From Neckera pumila (taxonomy: Eukaryota > Streptophyta > Bryopsida > Hypnales > Neckeraceae): DNA of 64,000 nt. The stretch is taken from the NCBI GenBank assembly GCA_963969595.1, contig OZ018408.1, positions 7,437,823 to 7,501,822 on the forward strand, read 5' to 3'. Positions 61,501 to 64,000 of this stretch are shown here, in pieces. The stretch's first letter is position 1. Every line of letters begins with the position of its first letter. The position numbers and the translations under genes were made by a program. A model generated the notes under the pieces. That model was not told the origin of the DNA, did no database searches, and worked only from the letters and a program-made list of their open reading frames with translations.

Positions 61501-63908
61501 CTGAGATCGAATGTGAAACATGCAATTCTAGCATGGCGAGTGTACCAGCTGTAAAAGCAGCCGCTGCAGCAGCTACTGGAGACGGCATGAGTAGCGCCAA
61601 TGTGAAATCTATTGAGATAGTGAGCATGAAACGGCTTCTTGATGGGAATCTAGGTGGACTATCTGTCATTAATGGGTCTCTTTCTAAAGAGACATCAAAT
61701 CAATCGGGGTACCATACTCCAGGTGATTCGAGAGTGCAAACTGATGCAGCGACCTTTTTGACAGATCGTTTTGTGCAACAAATGCAGCAATTTCTGACAA
61801 ATTCCCAGCTTGGCCAGGGCGTTGATGGTGAACAGTTTAAGGCCACTTGCTTGCAAGCTTCTGCTCTGCTTATTTCTAATATGGTATTGTCCAGATTCCC
61901 AGGATAGGATCAGTTTTTGTTATATTTCAAGCCTTTCAATACTCTTCACCTTTACAGTCTACATACTGGACCTGTGATCGAGTTGAAAAAATGATGCTGT
62001 CTACTTGCAGGGAGCTAGTGCAGACGCGCTTCCAGAAGGTGTCTCACGACTGCTGCGCCTTCTGTGTTGGTGTCCCGCTCAAATTTTCACAATGGAGGTG
62101 ATGGAGACGGGGTTATTTGTGTGGACATGGCTTCTAGCTGCAGCTCCTCAACTTGGGTCACTTGTTCTTGCAGAACTTGTGGATGCCTGGCTGTGGACTG
62201 TTACCAGCAGGCGGGGTCTATTTGCCGGAGGTATTGACAACTCTGGTCCTGCAGCGGAGCTCCGTCCCCACCTGACCGCCGGTGTCCCCAAGCCCTCTCC
62301 TTCGCGTGATCCTGTTGAGGGAATAATGGCACATCGTTTATGGCTGGGTTTCCTCCTCGACCGCTTTGAGGTTAGTCTGAAAGTCAATTTCATGTCAGCA
62401 TCAACTATATTGAGTTGAATATGGCAACTTCAAATCAAATCTCTTTCTCGGGACTAGGATCTTCCATTAGAAGTTGTCACTTGCCAGAATGAGAGTTTCC
62501 ATCTTCTGTCCAAGAAATTAAGGTATACTCGGGAGTGATTCTCTGAATGGAGATGACTATGTTCGTATAGACAATGAGTGCCTGTCCGTTTAGGTGGTTT
62601 TGTACTTATTATTTGTTAACTTGGACACCTTTCAGGTGGTGAAGCATTCAGGAAGTGATCAGTTGCTTCTAATTACTCGTATGATGCAAGGATCAATACA
62701 AACTGCATCACACTTTTCATCACATCCAGCTGCTGCTGGAACTTTCTTTACGTTACTGCTTTTGGGCCTGAAGCTGTGTGACTGTCTACGTGAAATTGGC
62801 TATCGTACTGGAACTTTTGGAGCAAACCTGCTACACGATCAAATCTACAGGTTTGCAAAATCCTTGCCAGCACTATGGTTGCGAACAGAGCAGTGTGCCA
62901 ATATTTGTGCTCAATCTCTTCCTAGTGTCTGCAAGTATTCTCTGCTTCGGTTAGACTTTCATAGAAATGACTGTTTTTGTCTGCTAGTACATTTTCCTGG
63001 CTAGAGGATGTCCAAAACCTACTTGGAGTATGGTGAAAACGGAATAGCATGTACAATACTGTTGATGTGGTGTGTTTGGAAAGCAGTAAACTTCGAGTCA
63101 CTGCCCAAAAGTTTGTCCTGACGAGGGTACATCTGTGTTTACAGAGCTGCTTTCGCCTGGTTTTCGGTGGAACCTGGGTGGTGTGAGGTAGCTTTGCAAG
63201 GCACGGCCAAGGAGGAAGCTCTATCTGTAGGCATCTTTGCTCAGTTTCTTGCACAGAAAAGCTCTGAGGTTGACAGCAATAGGGAAGGATGTGTGCAGTC
63301 CAAGCGGTCTTCAAAAAGTGTGTATCTGCCTTCGCCAAGAAGTACAGCAGAGTCTCAGGTAACCACCTGTTCTCAAAGCGTAGTTCGCTCCCCTCTACAG
63401 GTTTGCTGAGACCTGGACCTGGGGTTGACTTTCTTTGTCTCACATCATAATCAGGTGAACAATCATCCAGTTTGGGGAAAGGCGAATAGTGATTCAGCTG
63501 CTATAGAGAGGAGTAATCTTCTATTGGTGCTTTGCCAACATGAGGCTGACAGGCTGGAGACATGGGCTTATCCTCTCAGGTAGGCTCATCTTTCTGCATA
63601 ATATTGTACGGTTAAACTTTCTTTATTCAGGCATGATGTAAAGGAGCCTATTATCCTTGTCACTGAACCTATTGCTGGACGTCTCTTCAATTCATCGCTT
63701 TGCTTGGCATATTGTTGAGATGTGCTTCACACCAAAACTTTTTGGAATGCACAGTGATAACATGCAACTTCGTTTCAAGTCCAACTGGGAGTCATGGGAA
63801 GTCCTTGTGAAGGCAGCTTGGGCTGTAGATCCACGTATCGCTTTGGCTCTTGTAGCCCGTTTTCCTGGTGCTTATGCTATAAGGACAGAGGTTACGTCCA
63901 TGGTCCAG
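55516..63908 (+). CDS. PI4KA: Phosphatidylinositol 4-kinase alpha, 5' 17 exons (gene runs off the window)
   Basis: Type III PI 4-kinase alpha phosphorylates phosphatidylinositol to PI4P at the plasma membrane; in plants it works in a complex with NPG, HYC and EFOP subunits (family knowledge). Coding exons: 55516-56601, 56828-57193, 57667-57810, 57993-58163, 58278-58436, 58612-58739, 58861-59212, 59529-59697, 60257-60474, 60687-60845, 60988-61176, 61452-61883, 62011-62370, 62636-62850, 63145-63358, 63455-63579, 63755-63908. All phases agree and give about 1547 codons. The start reads MKKALTELCDLLAED, close to the Arabidopsis start MEALTELCD, and no earlier in-frame ATG follows the upstream stop. 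Diagnostic blocks include RLLTLCSDV, LGPLLPAVAEICSD, KLFRNLWFYI, LRDKFPQ, APCTTQGLLQ, RLLRLLCWCPA, LVLAELVDAW, HRLWLGFLLDRFE, HPAAAGTFF and LCQHEADRL. A Ser/Arg/Gly-rich linker lies near residues 745-770. This part is the helical solenoid; the PIK and catalytic domains (family length about 2000 aa) must lie downstream. Intron 1 appears to use a GC donor. The open frame and clean splice sites indicate a working gene. Confidence 0.96.
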
Positions 63909-64000
63909 GTCTGCTTTCATTCTTAATTTGACTGATCCATTGTATACCGTACAGACTATTGTGCTTGAGAAAAGGTTATAAGCCCTCTCTTCTTTCTTTT

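Overview
The window is nuclear DNA of a land plant. All recognised genes have introns with GT...AG borders (one GC-AG), plant-type proteins (eL37, the N-terminal part of PI 4-kinase alpha, MCM9-like exons) and long AT-rich intergenic stretches full of small DNA transposons. A COMMD4-type gene and the bryophyte-like eL37 and cysteine-rich proteins point to a non-seed plant, most likely a moss or related bryophyte. That placement is inference and no species is claimed. There are no rRNA genes, no CRISPR array and no bacterial-style operons.

Layout. 1-8.1 kb: AT-rich repeat remnants, with TTAA-flanked elements, a nested poly(A)-tailed insertion and a hairpin MITE. 8.1-13.7 kb, minus strand: two decayed coding regions. 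One (8133-9383) still reads as a coiled-coil plus Myb/SANT-like protein broken by four in-frame stops; the other (about 12190-13704) is unidentified. 14.5-18.3 kb, plus strand: a 3'-truncated, intron-containing MCM9 (DNA helicase) pseudogene whose 13 exons can be traced. 18.3-20.9 kb: repeats including a 44-bp minisatellite. 20.95-22.53 kb: an intact three-exon gene for a secreted cysteine-rich repeat protein, with a decayed partial duplicate at 26.06-27.05 kb and two related CACTG-ended MITEs. 27-37 kb: repeats, including a 765-bp foldback element with TA flanks. 37.4-38.6 kb: complete ribosomal protein eL37 gene. 42.86-45.13 kb: complete COMMD4-like gene whose first exon/intron is partly triplicated. 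45-55 kb: MITE-rich spacer. 55.5 kb to the window end: the first 17 coding exons (about 1547 codons) of phosphatidylinositol 4-kinase alpha; its kinase domain lies beyond the window.

The intact genes are unrelated housekeeping or secreted-protein genes (translation, Commander-type endosomal trafficking, plasma-membrane PI4P synthesis, cell-wall/secretory cysteine-rich protein), each presumably under its own promoter. No cooperative gene cluster was found. Exon joins were derived by hand from reading frame, splice-site dinucleotides and recalled family sequences; no database search was run.
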